Source: Bacteroidota bacterium (lineage in GTDB: Bacteria > Bacteroidota > Bacteroidia > Palsa-948). From it: a stretch of DNA of 64,000 nt. How positions within the stretch are numbered: the stretch's first letter is position 1; each line of letters opens with the position of its first letter. Positions 29,337 through 38,326 of this stretch are shown piece by piece. A program made the translations under genes and the position numbers. Where the stretch lies: the NCBI GenBank assembly GCA_016213405.1, contig JACRAM010000016.1, forward strand, positions 1 through 64,000. Reading direction: 5' to 3'. Below the pieces are notes generated by a model. It was not told the DNA's origin and did not search any database. It was given only the letters and a program-made list of their open reading frames with translations.

Positions 29337-30479
29337 ATGAAATACAAAACAAAAAAACCCGCCATTCTTCTGCTTCAAGACGGAAAAGTGTTTCACGGAA
29401 ATGCTGCAGGGAAGACCGGAACTGCTACCGGTGAACTCTGCTTCAACACGGGCATGACCGGCTATCAGGAAATTTTTACTGATCCCTCCTACTTCGGACA
29501 ATTATTGGTTACTACACATGTGCACATAGGTAATTACGGAATCAGCGCAAGCGAAGTGGAATCTGAAAACGTAAAGATCAGCGGACTCATATGTAAAAAT
29601 TTTAATGTAATGTATTCGCGCAAAGACGCCATTGAATCCATACAGGATTATTTTGAAGAACAACATGTAGTTGCTATTTCGGATGTTGACACCCGCGCGA
29701 TTGTGAGATACATACGAAGCAAGGGAGCGATGAACGCGGTTATATCATCAGAGATAACCGACATTAAGGAACTGAAAAAAATATTGGATAAAGTGCCTTC
29801 AATGGAAGGATTAGAACTTTCATCAAAAGTTTCTACCAAGAAGCCATACGCAATCGGAAATCAAAACGCCAAATACAAAGTGGCAGCGCTCGACCTTGGC
29901 GTGAAGAAAAATATTCTCCGTTGCTTGAACGAACGTGATTGCTATGTGCAGGTTTTCCCTATGGGAACAAAAGCAATGGAGATATTAAAATCAAAACCCG
30001 ATGGATTGTTCATCTCTAACGGACCGGGCGATCCTGCCGCCATGCCGAATGTGGTTGACACCGTAAGCGAATTAATTGAAAGCAATATCCCTATGTTCGG
30101 AATTTGTTTGGGGCACCAGATCATCGCACAGACAAACGGAATAAAAACTTACAAGATGTTTAACGGACACAGGGGAATTAATCATCCGGTAAAAAATCTT
30201 ATCACAGGCAAAGATGAAATCACTTCCCAAAACCACGGTTTTGCAGTGGATGACAAGGAAGCAAAGAAAAACAAGGAGATTGAAATCACCCACTTCAATT
30301 TAAACGATAACACCATTGAAGGGCTGCGCATGAAACACAAGCCCGTGTTTTGCGTGCAATACCACCCCGAAGCTTCTGCAGGTCCGCATGACTCCCGCTA
30401 TTTGTTTGATGATTTTATTAGCATGATGGCTGAGAAAAAATCTGCAGAGAAGAAGTTTAAGAATAAGATAGAGGTATAA
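29337..30479 (+). CDS. carA: Carbamoyl-phosphate synthase small subunit
   Basis: 380 residues from the ATG at 29337; a longer in-frame start at 29280 lies in the terminator and is rejected. Glutamine amidotransferase subunit providing ammonia for carbamoyl phosphate (arginine and pyrimidine synthesis). The N-terminal domain begins KKPAILLLQDGKVFHG; the class I amidotransferase domain has SNGPGDP, the nucleophile motif GICLGHQ and the FCVQYHPEASAGPHD His/Glu pair. carB is not adjacent. Confidence 0.97.
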   Translation: MKYKTKKPAILLLQDGKVFHGNAAGKTGTATGELCFNTGMTGYQEIFTDPSYFGQLLVTTHVHIGNYGISASEVESENVKISGLICKNFNVMYSRKDAIESIQDYFEEQHVVAISDVDTRAIVRYIRSKGAMNAVISSEITDIKELKKILDKVPSMEGLELSSKVSTKKPYAIGNQNAKYKVAALDLGVKKNILRCLNERDCYVQVFPMGTKAMEILKSKPDGLFISNGPGDPAAMPNVVDTVSELIESNIPMFGICLGHQIIAQTNGIKTYKMFNGHRGINHPVKNLITGKDEITSQNHGFAVDDKEAKKNKEIEITHFNLNDNTIEGLRMKHKPVFCVQYHPEASAGPHDSRYLFDDFISMMAEKKSAEKKFKNKIEV

Positions 30480-30485
30480 ACTTCA

Positions 30486-31079
30486 ATGAAAACAACCTCC
30501 ATTTTCATTTTATCTTTTCTCTTTATTTCATCTTTTTCCTTTTCACAAAACGCTGACATCAACCTTCTCCACTCCATCAATTCAAATAACACTGCTTGCT
30601 GGGACAATACAAATAAGATTTTTTCACAGAGCATGACACCTGTGAGCATTGTCACACCTGCAACTCTTTTTCTAGTTGGCGTATTCAATCATGACAGCAT
30701 CTCGAAAAGAAACTCTTATGTAATGGGCGCTTCTCTGGTTGCTTCGGGAATAATCACTGTCGGAATGAAATATTCTTTCAACCGCAAACGCCCGTTTGTA
30801 ACTTATCCTGATTTAATTACCAAGAAAAGCAAGGCAGGAAGTCCTTCGTTTCCATCTGGGCACACCTCCTCTGCATTCGCCACAGCCACTTCTCTTTCGC
30901 TGATGTATCCTAAATGGTATGTGATTGCTCCTTCTTTTTTGTGGGCAAGCGCGGTGGGCTATTCAAGAATGGAACTTGGAGTTCATTACCCGAGCGATGT
31001 GCTCGTAGGTGCGCTCATCGGCATTGGTTCCTCCTTCCTGATGTATAAGATTGATAAGCGGATGGTGGGAAAGAAATAA
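30486..31079 (+). CDS. PAP2-family membrane-associated phosphatase
   Basis: 197 residues. Signal peptide (MKTTSIFILSFLFISSFSFS) then a PAP2 domain with all three catalytic motifs: KYSFNRKRP, PSFPSGHTSS and SRMELGVHYPSDVLVG. Family members dephosphorylate phosphatidic acid, undecaprenyl-pyrophosphate or related lipids; the substrate cannot be told from sequence. It starts 6 nt after carA, so is likely co-transcribed. Confidence 0.9.
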   Translation: MKTTSIFILSFLFISSFSFSQNADINLLHSINSNNTACWDNTNKIFSQSMTPVSIVTPATLFLVGVFNHDSISKRNSYVMGASLVASGIITVGMKYSFNRKRPFVTYPDLITKKSKAGSPSFPSGHTSSAFATATSLSLMYPKWYVIAPSFLWASAVGYSRMELGVHYPSDVLVGALIGIGSSFLMYKIDKRMVGKK

Positions 31080-31092
31080 TTGCTCTATGATT

Positions 31093-31154
31093 ATATTGTT
31101 TTATTGCCAAAACATCTGACCTGTAAAAAAAACAATACAACAATAAAACAATAT
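31093..31154. repeat. ATATTGTTTTATTG perfect inverted repeat between convergent genes
   Basis: A perfect 14-bp inverted repeat (31093-31106 and 31141-31154) encloses a 34-nt loop that itself holds another ACAATACAA word. It lies between the ends of the PAP2 gene and the minus-strand T9SS gene and could act as a terminator for both. Confidence 0.8.
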
Positions 31155-31171
31155 CAGCAATGCGATTGGAA

Positions 31172-32245
31172 TTACTTCATTAAGATAAGTTTCTTACTTA
31201 CACTTTGGCTGCCTGAAGATATTTTTATAAAATAAATTCCGCCTGGCAAATTCTTTTCTGCAAGGTTCACCAATTCAAGGTGATTGCCATCGCTTTCTTT
31301 CTTATCCAAAATATCAGACACTTTTCTTCCTGTTAAATCAAACAATTCTATTTTCACATTCTCAGATTTCTCGATCGAATAAGAAACAAAAACAAATTCA
31401 TGCGCGGGATTTGGATATACTGTGAATTGTAAATTATAATTTATGAATTCCTGTATTCCGATTTGCGTAACTCCTGCCCGCATACTGTCGCGGTACATCA
31501 CATTGGTTACAATAGGAAATCCGGCTACTTCGTTCGCGATTATTAACAGAAGGGGAATTTTTTTGCCCTGCCCCAGCCATTTGTATTCATACTGCACGGG
31601 AAGTGGAATAGAAAATCCAAAATGAAGAGTGTCAATATAAATCGTGTCTGTTTTGTGAAGAGCTGATTTCACTCTCAGCGTTTGAAAAGTTCCGAAAGGA
31701 GTGGTTAATGTTCCCCATCCATCCACCACATTCACTCTTTTTGTCTTTTCACCGTAATAGCCGATGCCGGGAATAGGAAATCCATAGCCGGAAGTGCATG
31801 AATCCATATTTCCAAAGTTCATCGGGAAACGGTAAACGGTATCGGGAGGATTGTAAAAAAATGGTGCCGGAAACCCACCCACTGTTTGCCCGTATCCCAT
31901 CTGACGGTAAGATGAAGAACTGTTCTTAAAAAAATCAACGCGGTTGGTCGTATCAATTTTATTCGTCTTATATCCATAGGTGGAGATAAAAGGAAAAATC
32001 GGATAACCCGATGATGAAGGCGATATAAAATGTTCCACATCCTGACTGTTAGGAGTAAGAGAAGAAAAGTCCCATGTATAATTTGCTCCCGAAAGATCAG
32101 GATCTATTGTGCCGATAGTATTGGTAATGCTTACACGCAATGTATCGTTTACACTCGGCATATCTGATTGCGTGATGGTAATCTGCCCATGTAAGATGGC
32201 AGAAGGCAAAAGGCAGATGGAGAGAAAAAGTAAAAAATTTTTCAT
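31172..32245 (-). CDS. Secreted protein with T9SS type A sorting domain
   Basis: 357 residues from the ATG at 32245, which places a good signal peptide (MKNFLLFLSICLLPSAILHG) at the N-terminus; the longer ORF adds an unlikely leader. The middle is a beta-rich domain without a recognised family. The C-terminal ~75 residues (NLQFTVYPNPAHEF ... LPGGIYFIKISSG) are a type A sorting domain directing export through T9SS. The end of the signal peptide is encoded by a CATCTGC/CTTTTGC heptamer run. Confidence 0.85.
   Translation of the reverse strand: MKNFLLFLSICLLPSAILHGQITITQSDMPSVNDTLRVSITNTIGTIDPDLSGANYTWDFSSLTPNSQDVEHFISPSSSGYPIFPFISTYGYKTNKIDTTNRVDFFKNSSSSYRQMGYGQTVGGFPAPFFYNPPDTVYRFPMNFGNMDSCTSGYGFPIPGIGYYGEKTKRVNVVDGWGTLTTPFGTFQTLRVKSALHKTDTIYIDTLHFGFSIPLPVQYEYKWLGQGKKIPLLLIIANEVAGFPIVTNVMYRDSMRAGVTQIGIQEFINYNLQFTVYPNPAHEFVFVSYSIEKSENVKIELFDLTGRKVSDILDKKESDGNHLELVNLAEKNLPGGIYFIKISSGSQSVSKKLILMK
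32189..32220. repeat. Heptamer run in a signal-peptide coding region (minus)
   Basis: Read on the minus strand: CCATCTGCCTTTTGCCTTCT, then GCCATCTTACATGG. Same word family as 4460-4494 and 7525-7560. Confidence 0.82.
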
Positions 32246-32346
32246 GGATGATAGTTTTGTTTTTGTACAATAAATCAACTGCATGATAGTTACTGATTGA
32301 GTGTGTAAATATAAGAATCCAAACCTATTCACTTACCCTTTTTTCC

Positions 32347-32354
32347 TATTTTTG
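32347..32354 (+). promoter_or_regulatory. Putative -7 element upstream of the regulatory-domain/TonB operon
   Basis: TATTTTTG matches TAnnTTTG. It is 8 nt before the first ATG (32363) and 41 nt before the ATG at 32396, favouring the later start. Confidence 0.45.
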
Positions 32355-32362
32355 AAATAAAC

Positions 32363-33055
32363 ATGAAAACAATGAGTAAATGTGTAAATGTGCAAATGAA
32401 GAATGTATTTATATTGGCATTCATCAGCATATCCGCACATCTGTTAATCGGCACATTTGCTTTTTCTCAGGACAAAGACCTCATTCAGTTTTCAGGAGTA
32501 ATTGTAGAAAATGACAGCCTGAAGCCCGTTCCGTTCACTAAGGTGATTATCAAAAGCTCCGGCAGAGGCACTCTTGCCGACTTCTATGGATATTTTTCAT
32601 TTGTTGCGCAGAAAAAAGATACCATCATCTTTTCAGGAATCGGTTATAAAAAATCTCAGTTCATTATTCCCGACACGCTATCGGGAAATAAATATTCATT
32701 GATACAGGTTTTGCATTTTGATACGATTCTTCTGAAAGAAACTATTATTTATCCGTGGCCCACGCGCGAACAGTTTAAAGAAGTTTTCCTGAACATGAAA
32801 GTTCCTGATGATGACCTTGCACGCGCCAAAAAAAACCTGGACAGGGAAGAAATGAAAGAGCAATACGAGAATATGGGAATGGATGGAAGCATGAATTACA
32901 AAGCCAGCCAGCAACAGTATCAAAGCCGTTTGTACTGGGCAGGGCAATATCCTCCGAACAACCTGCTGAACCCGTTTGCCTGGGCACAGTTTGTAAAAAT
33001 GTGGCGGGAAGGAAAACTGAAAATAAAACCAGGGAATGAAGATAAAGAAAAGTAA
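32363..33055 (+). CDS. Secreted carboxypeptidase-regulatory-like domain protein
   Basis: 230 residues; the start at 32396 (MKNVFILAFISIS) gives a cleaner signal peptide and a better distance from the promoter. The mature part begins with a CarboxypepD_reg-like beta-sandwich (FSGVIVENDSLKPVPFTKVI ... LADFYGYFSFVAQKKDTI ... GYKKSQF), as found at the N-terminus of TonB receptors, and ends in a charged helical region. It overlaps the TonB receptor gene by 20 nt, suggesting co-translation. Left and right repeat arms lie around the start and in the signal peptide. Confidence 0.82.
   Translation: MKTMSKCVNVQMKNVFILAFISISAHLLIGTFAFSQDKDLIQFSGVIVENDSLKPVPFTKVIIKSSGRGTLADFYGYFSFVAQKKDTIIFSGIGYKKSQFIIPDTLSGNKYSLIQVLHFDTILLKETIIYPWPTREQFKEVFLNMKVPDDDLARAKKNLDREEMKEQYENMGMDGSMNYKASQQQYQSRLYWAGQYPPNNLLNPFAWAQFVKMWREGKLKIKPGNEDKEK
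32376..32460. repeat. AAATGTG/CACATTT hairpin around a start codon and signal peptide
   Basis: Left arm GTAAATGTGTAAATGTGCAA (ending in ATG); right arm CGCACATCTGTTAATCGG then CACATTTGC. The right arm encodes ISAHLLIGTF of the signal peptide. Confidence 0.8.
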
Positions 33056-35735
33056 GGAGCCCATCCTAAATCCTTCCCCAAGGGAAGGACTTTTTATATA
33101 CATTTTTTTTCTTCTATTACTTTTCCCATCCATTGGGGAGGGGCAAGGGGTGGGCACCACTGCCACTCTCTACGGAAAAATAACAGACAAAGAAGGTAAT
33201 CCGATCTCTGAAGCAAGAGTTTCTGTAGCAAATACAAAAATAGTTACAGCAACAAATGAAAAAGGAGATTACGAACTCAGCGTGCCTGCCGGCACAAACA
33301 TAACGATAGAATTTTCTCATGTTAGTTTCGGAATCAAGTTGAAGACGGTCAAACTTTCTGCAGGAGAAAAAGCAAAAGCAGATGTTTCGGTTGACAATTT
33401 AAAAACACTCGACACCTTTGTGGTGGAAGATAAAATCAACCGCTCTAATTTCATCCAGATAATTCCGACCAAAGATATTTATGTGCAAACGGGCGCTTCG
33501 CAGGATTTTAATACAATAATTTTCACTCAACTCGGAGTTCAGCAGAGCAATGAACTCAGTTCTGTGTATTCCGTTCGCGGAGGAAACTTTGACGAGAATT
33601 TAGTTTATGTGAACGACATTGAAGTGTATCGCCCCTTTCTCACGCATAGCGGACAGCAGGAAGGATTAAGCTTTGTGAATTCAGATATGGTTTCGTCCAT
33701 CAATTTTTCTTCGGGCGGATTTGAGGCGCGCTACGGAGATAAAATGTCATCCGTGCTTGACATACGCTACACCAAGCCCAGAGAGTTTGCCGGGAGCGTT
33801 TCAGGCGGTTTGCTGGGCGGCTCTATGCATCTGGAAGGCGCTTCTAAAGACAAACGCTTCACCTATCTGCTGGGCGTTCGCGAGAAATCAAATTCATATC
33901 TGCTGAAATCGCTGGACACAAAAGGAGAATACAAACCTTTGTTCTACGATGTTCAGTCTTACATCACGTTTAATCCCACCAACGAATGGGAACATGGTTT
34001 TCTTTTCAATGTGGCGCGGAATAAATACCGCACGATTCCGCAGACAAGAAAATCATCTTTCGGAACGGTGAATGAAGCGCTTCAGCTTAACGTTTACTTT
34101 GATGGTCAGGAGATTGATAACTATCAAACTATGATGGGTGCATTTACAAGCGCTTATCGTCCGTATGGAAAAGACCTCACACTGAAATTCATCACATCGG
34201 CTTTCAAGACAAAAGAAAGCGAAACGTTTGATCTGCTCGGGCAATATGAATTGAACGAACTTGAAAATGATTTCGGAAAAGATAACTTCGGACAATCTGC
34301 CTTCAACATCGGCACAGGTGGATTTCTGAATCACGCGAGGAATTATTTAGACGCATCGGTTTATAATTTCGAGCACAAGGGAAATAAAACATGGAAGAAT
34401 GGAAGTGCGGAAGAATGGAAGGATGGAAAAAAGAAATCCACCCAACCTTCCAACATTCCAACATTCCATTCCCGTGAACTCTGGTGGGGGGCAAAGTATC
34501 AGCACGAAATCATTAACGACAAACTCAGCGAATGGACGTTGATTGATTCCGCGGGATATTCTCTTCCCAACGGTTCTGATTCTGCCGGATACACCAACCC
34601 CAACGCGCAGCCCTATGAATATCTGGATGTGAATGAAGTCATCAAATCAAAAAATAATCTTTCAAGCAATCGCTATTCAGGATACATTCAGCAGGCGTGG
34701 AGTTGGGAAACAAAAGACACAAGCGAACTTACCATTACTGCCGGAGTACGCGCCAATTACTGGGACTTGAATAAACAATTGCTCCTTAGCCCGCGAACAA
34801 CACTTTCATTCAAGCCGAAATGGAAACGCGATGTATTGTTCAAAGCATCTTCCGGATATTATTACCAGCCGCCTTTCTACAGGGAACTACGCGACTTTCA
34901 GGGAAACCTTCACACCGATCTGAAAGCGCAGCAGTCCATTCATTTTGTTTTAGGAACAGATATAAATTACATGGCGTGGGGGCGACCGTTCAAATTTATT
35001 TCTGAACTGTATTACAAAAGGTTTGACAATTTAATTCCGTATGAAGTGGATAACGTGCGCCTGCGCTACTATGCCGCAAACAGCGCGAAGGGTTACGCAA
35101 CAGGAGTTGATTTTAAAGTGAACGGAGAATTTGTGAAAGGAATTGATTCATGGGCAAGTTTGTCTGTGATGAAAACAATGGAAGACATCAAGACCGATTA
35201 TTACTACATCTACCTCAACAGCGATGGCGATACAATTATTCCGGGCTACTCAAGTAATGCTGTTCACTCCGACAGCATTCGCGTTGAGCCGGGCTACATT
35301 CCCCGCCCGATGGATCAGCGCGTAACGTTCAGCTTGTTCTTTCAGGATTACCTGCCCAATCTGCCGCGATGCAAAATGCACATGAATCTTCTCTTCGGAA
35401 CCGGATTGCCGTTTGGTCCTCCAAGCTTTGAACGCTACAAAGATGTTTTAAGAATGCCGCCTTACCGCAGAGTGGATATTGGGTTTTCGTATGAAGTAAA
35501 AAGAAAGCCCCACCCTTCCCTCCCCATCGGGGAGGAACAAGGTGTGGAAGCCCCTCCTCATGGGAGGGGTTGGGGGTGGGCTTCGGTTTGGTTTTCGTTA
35601 GAAGTGTACAACCTGCTTGCCGTAAACAATGTTGTTTCTTATTTTTGGGTGCGCGATGTAAGCGGAAGGCAATACGCGGTGCCCAACTATCTCTCCAACC
35701 GTTTGCTGAATGCACGGGTGATGATTAAGTTTTAA
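33036..35735 (+). CDS. TonB-dependent outer-membrane receptor
   Basis: 899 residues. N-terminal signal (about 1-35), carboxypeptidase-regulatory-like domain (LYGKITDKEGNPISEARVSV, about 43-125), plug domain (VYSVRGGNFDENLVYVNDIE, about 140-260) and a 22-strand-type barrel to the end. It would take up a ligand across the outer membrane with TonB energy; the substrate is unknown and no SusD partner is present. Three repeat elements lie within its reading frame: over the signal peptide (33057-33156), in the barrel (34391-34473) and near the C-terminus (35505-35583). The reading frame nevertheless stays open. Confidence 0.9.
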   Translation: MKIKKSKEPILNPSPREGLFIYIFFLLLLFPSIGEGQGVGTTATLYGKITDKEGNPISEARVSVANTKIVTATNEKGDYELSVPAGTNITIEFSHVSFGIKLKTVKLSAGEKAKADVSVDNLKTLDTFVVEDKINRSNFIQIIPTKDIYVQTGASQDFNTIIFTQLGVQQSNELSSVYSVRGGNFDENLVYVNDIEVYRPFLTHSGQQEGLSFVNSDMVSSINFSSGGFEARYGDKMSSVLDIRYTKPREFAGSVSGGLLGGSMHLEGASKDKRFTYLLGVREKSNSYLLKSLDTKGEYKPLFYDVQSYITFNPTNEWEHGFLFNVARNKYRTIPQTRKSSFGTVNEALQLNVYFDGQEIDNYQTMMGAFTSAYRPYGKDLTLKFITSAFKTKESETFDLLGQYELNELENDFGKDNFGQSAFNIGTGGFLNHARNYLDASVYNFEHKGNKTWKNGSAEEWKDGKKKSTQPSNIPTFHSRELWWGAKYQHEIINDKLSEWTLIDSAGYSLPNGSDSAGYTNPNAQPYEYLDVNEVIKSKNNLSSNRYSGYIQQAWSWETKDTSELTITAGVRANYWDLNKQLLLSPRTTLSFKPKWKRDVLFKASSGYYYQPPFYRELRDFQGNLHTDLKAQQSIHFVLGTDINYMAWGRPFKFISELYYKRFDNLIPYEVDNVRLRYYAANSAKGYATGVDFKVNGEFVKGIDSWASLSVMKTMEDIKTDYYYIYLNSDGDTIIPGYSSNAVHSDSIRVEPGYIPRPMDQRVTFSLFFQDYLPNLPRCKMHMNLLFGTGLPFGPPSFERYKDVLRMPPYRRVDIGFSYEVKRKPHPSLPIGEEQGVEAPPHGRGWGWASVWFSLEVYNLLAVNNVVSYFWVRDVSGRQYAVPNYLSNRLLNARVMIKF
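33057..33156. repeat. CCCATCC/GGTGGGC inverted repeat forming the TonB receptor 5' end
   Basis: AGCCCATCCTAAATCCTTCC then CCAAGGGAAGGAC on the left and CCATTGGGGAGGGGCAAGG then GGTGGGC on the right. The left part matches the intergenic element at 829-861 almost exactly. The signal-peptide hydrophobic core is the loop of this element. Confidence 0.85.
34391..34473. repeat. ATGGAAG/CTTCCAT-word hairpin inside the TonB receptor
   Basis: Left arm ATGGAAGAATGGAAGTGCGG then AAGAATGGAAGGATGG; right arm CCTTCCAACATTCCAACATT then CCATTCCC. It is translated in frame as a Lys/Trp/Glu then Ser/Pro-rich stretch (WKNGSAEEWKDGKKK) in a barrel loop. Confidence 0.85.
35505..35583. repeat. AGCCCC/GGGCTT inverted repeat inside the TonB receptor 3' end
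   Basis: AAGCCCCACCCTTCCCTCCC ... TCCTCATGGGAGGGG ... GGGGGTGGGCTT. It is translated in frame as HPSLPIGEEQGVEAPPHGRG between two barrel strands. Same family as 23336-23464 and 62047-62083. Confidence 0.87.
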
Positions 35736-35788
35736 TTTTTTTTATTGCACTATTTTTACTACCCATTTTCTGAAATCAAAATAAAAAG

Positions 35789-35796
35789 TAATTTTG
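35789..35796 (+). promoter_or_regulatory. Putative -7 element
   Basis: TAATTTTG matches TAnnTTTG, 46 nt before the ATG at 35843. The -33 element is not evident. Confidence 0.4.
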
Positions 35797-35842
35797 TTTG
35801 GTTTACCAACTATTTACGCTCAATCAATAAAATTAAAATCAA

Positions 35843-37165
35843 ATGAAAAAAAATTTACTCCTTTCATTTTGCATCTCTGCATTGACTATCACTTCCATTA
35901 ATGCACAAACATGGACACCGGCAGGAACCTGGGTGAACAGTTCTATCGAATGTTTAAAGTCCTTCAATGGAAAACTTTTCGTTGGAGGAAATTTCACAGG
36001 AGTAGGCACTAATACATGGAACTGCAACTTTAACGCACAATGGGATGGAAGCACGCTTACTCCCTATTATGATGCAAATCTTGGCGGTCTTGATTTCAAT
36101 TGCTTTGAGATACATAATTCCACACTTTATGTCGGAGGAGCGTTTAACATCGGCTCCTTTGGTCCAAAAGAAGTTGCTGTATGGGATGGAACTTCATGGG
36201 ATGATCCAACGGGTGCCTATCAGCTAAATTCAAATGTGTATGCCATGGCTTCTTTCGGAGGAAAACTTTACATGGGCGGTTATTTCACTACTTATAATTC
36301 TGTTAATTATAATCATGTTGCCAGCAACAGCGGCAGCGGATACTCAACTGTTGGCAGCGGGTTTGATGCAACCGTAATGGCGCTTGCAGTTTATAATGGG
36401 GCGCTGTATGCAGGTGGCGGTTTCACAAATTCAGGTACTACAGCTGTCAATCATATTGCTAAGTGGAACGGAACTTCCTGGCAGCAAGTCGGCACAGGTG
36501 TTAACGGAACAGTTTCAGGAATGGCAGTCATGGGAACTGATTTATATGTAATTGGCTCATTCACACTGGCAGGTTCAACAACAGTAAAAGATATTGCAAA
36601 GTGGAACGGCACCATATGGTCAGATGTTGGCGGTGGTCTTTCAGGAGGATTCAACGGAATACGCGCTGTGATATCGTACAATAACTACCTCTATGTGGGT
36701 GGTGACTTTACAACTGCCGGAAGCATCAGCGCAAAAAATGTTGCGGCATGGAACGGCAGTTCCTGGTTTGCCCTCGGAAACGGCATCACCAATTCTGTGA
36801 ACGCTCTTGAAATCTACAATAACGCTCTTTATGCAGGTCCCTTCTCTTTTGCCAATGACACCAATTACGTGTGGAAATTTTCATCTCTTGCCGGGGTGAA
36901 CGAAACAACGGCTGAGAAAGGGTTTACGGTGAATGCTTCTTATAATTCTTACTCAAATGCCATTCAGCTAAACATTGAAAGCGAAATGTACAGCAAGTTT
37001 TCTTTTATGCTTTATGACATGCTTGGAAAAAATGTTGCGAATGCCGATGTAGTCACCGGAGCAAATGCAATAAATATTGGCTTCACGCCAAACGGAATTT
37101 ACAATTGTGAGGTTTCTTCTGAAAAAGGAAAAAGCACTACAAAGGTTTTTGTTTTGAAACAGTAA
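35843..37165 (+). CDS. Secreted propeller-like protein with T9SS type A domain
   Basis: 440 residues. A signal peptide (MKKNLLLSFCISALTITSIN) is followed by six or seven similar units of ~45 residues built on YNNALYAGG.F...G...V..IAKWNGT.W..VG.G, a beta-propeller-like array, then a type A sorting domain (about 365-440; FMLYDMLGKNV ... TPNGIYNCEVSS). Probably displayed on or released from the cell surface through T9SS; the ligand is unknown. Confidence 0.88.
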   Translation: MKKNLLLSFCISALTITSINAQTWTPAGTWVNSSIECLKSFNGKLFVGGNFTGVGTNTWNCNFNAQWDGSTLTPYYDANLGGLDFNCFEIHNSTLYVGGAFNIGSFGPKEVAVWDGTSWDDPTGAYQLNSNVYAMASFGGKLYMGGYFTTYNSVNYNHVASNSGSGYSTVGSGFDATVMALAVYNGALYAGGGFTNSGTTAVNHIAKWNGTSWQQVGTGVNGTVSGMAVMGTDLYVIGSFTLAGSTTVKDIAKWNGTIWSDVGGGLSGGFNGIRAVISYNNYLYVGGDFTTAGSISAKNVAAWNGSSWFALGNGITNSVNALEIYNNALYAGPFSFANDTNYVWKFSSLAGVNETTAEKGFTVNASYNSYSNAIQLNIESEMYSKFSFMLYDMLGKNVANADVVTGANAINIGFTPNGIYNCEVSSEKGKSTTKVFVLKQ

Positions 37166-37204
37166 TTTTATTTGATGCAATCAGATTTTCAGTCCTAGAA
37201 AAAA

Positions 37205-38227
37205 TCACTTCATCCCCTTCCTCACCGCGCCTTTCATGTTGGCGTACTTGATAGAAATTTCCAAGCCGCTTGCAGATTTTTTTACTTCACCGTAAGAAGA
37301 AACATTAAAGTCATACGAGAGCCCGATGCCGTAATCAGAAAATTCAAAATACACCTGCGGGCTGATGGCGTCTTTCAGGCGGTAATACACACCGGCAGAG
37401 AAAGCCGATTCGGTGTAAAAGGCGGTTACTTTTGTTCCCTGGTTTATTTTATACCTGAGAAGCGTTCCTATGTTTAATTCAGTAGCGGGACCCTGCATCA
37501 TAAAAATGGCGGAAGGAACAACGCCCACTTTGGTTCCGGGAAAATCATAGCGGAAAGATGCATGAGCGATTAATTTTCCGTAAAGGTTTTCTTTATCACC
37601 GCTGTGAAACCTTTGAAGCGGCATGGTGGCATGAAAAAAAGCCGCGCCCAGATCAAACCGCACAATGTCTTTTCCAGCCAGCGTTCCGTTTTGATTAGAA
37701 TATTCATAGTTAGCGCCTGTTCCCATATCGAAATAGGAAAAGTTGCGCTTATATAATTCATTGGAGGACATGCTTGGGTCGTAATTGTGCCCGTTATACT
37801 GGTTGGGCCATTGAATGCTTGAAACATTCAAGCTGCGCTGAACAAAACCAAACTGCATTCCTAAAGAGAACTTGCTTGTTTTATTCATTGGCAGAATTGC
37901 CGACACGGAAAGGTTTCCCTGCGTGGTGCCGAACTGAGAATCGCCTGCTTTGTCAGAAAACAGATAAGCGCCCGCTCCAATGTATCCGCCATTCTTTTTT
38001 TTCATCTCTATTGGCGCGTCAAACGAACCCATGAAAGTGCTGTAGGGTTTTCCCATAGCGGGCCACTGGTTGCGGTAATTAATAATTCCGCGGTAGTAAC
38101 CATCGTACAACCCTGTGAGCGCGGGATCAATTAAAAGAGGAGTTTCAGAAAGCTGCGCGAAGTGAATATCCTGCGTTTTTGCTTCGAAGAAGGTGAAGAG
38201 TAATATGATTGAAAAAAGTTTTTGCAC
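37205..38227 (-). CDS. PorP/SprF family outer-membrane protein
   Basis: 340 residues beginning at a GTG codon (38227); no ATG fits. A signal peptide (about 1-19) is followed by a beta-barrel starting DIHFAQLSETPLLIDPALTG, the family hallmark, and continuing through GYIGAGAYLFSDKAGDSQFG. PorP/SprF proteins work with T9SS to export or anchor the large adhesins with type B sorting domains, and the gene lies just downstream of one such adhesin (38327-41572) on the same strand. Confidence 0.93.
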   Translation of the reverse strand: MQKLFSIILLFTFFEAKTQDIHFAQLSETPLLIDPALTGLYDGYYRGIINYRNQWPAMGKPYSTFMGSFDAPIEMKKKNGGYIGAGAYLFSDKAGDSQFGTTQGNLSVSAILPMNKTSKFSLGMQFGFVQRSLNVSSIQWPNQYNGHNYDPSMSSNELYKRNFSYFDMGTGANYEYSNQNGTLAGKDIVRFDLGAAFFHATMPLQRFHSGDKENLYGKLIAHASFRYDFPGTKVGVVPSAIFMMQGPATELNIGTLLRYKINQGTKVTAFYTESAFSAGVYYRLKDAISPQVYFEFSDYGIGLSYDFNVSSYGEVKKSASGLEISIKYANMKGAVRKGMK

Positions 38228-38240
38228 TATCCTTGTCGAA

Positions 38241-38326
38241 TAAGTTAATTAAGTTGATTGGGTTAACTAAGTTAATTGAGTAACAGCCATATTTAACTAT
38301 TTAACAAATTAACTCAATCAACCATT
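38241..38326. repeat. AGTTAATT-word hairpin between the CotH-like and PorP genes
   Basis: Left arm AAGTTAATTAAGTTGATTGG then GTTAACTAAGTTAATTGAG; right arm TTAACTATTTAAC, AAATTAACTCAATCAACC. Word length about 9-10 nt. It fills the 99-nt gap. Confidence 0.82.
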
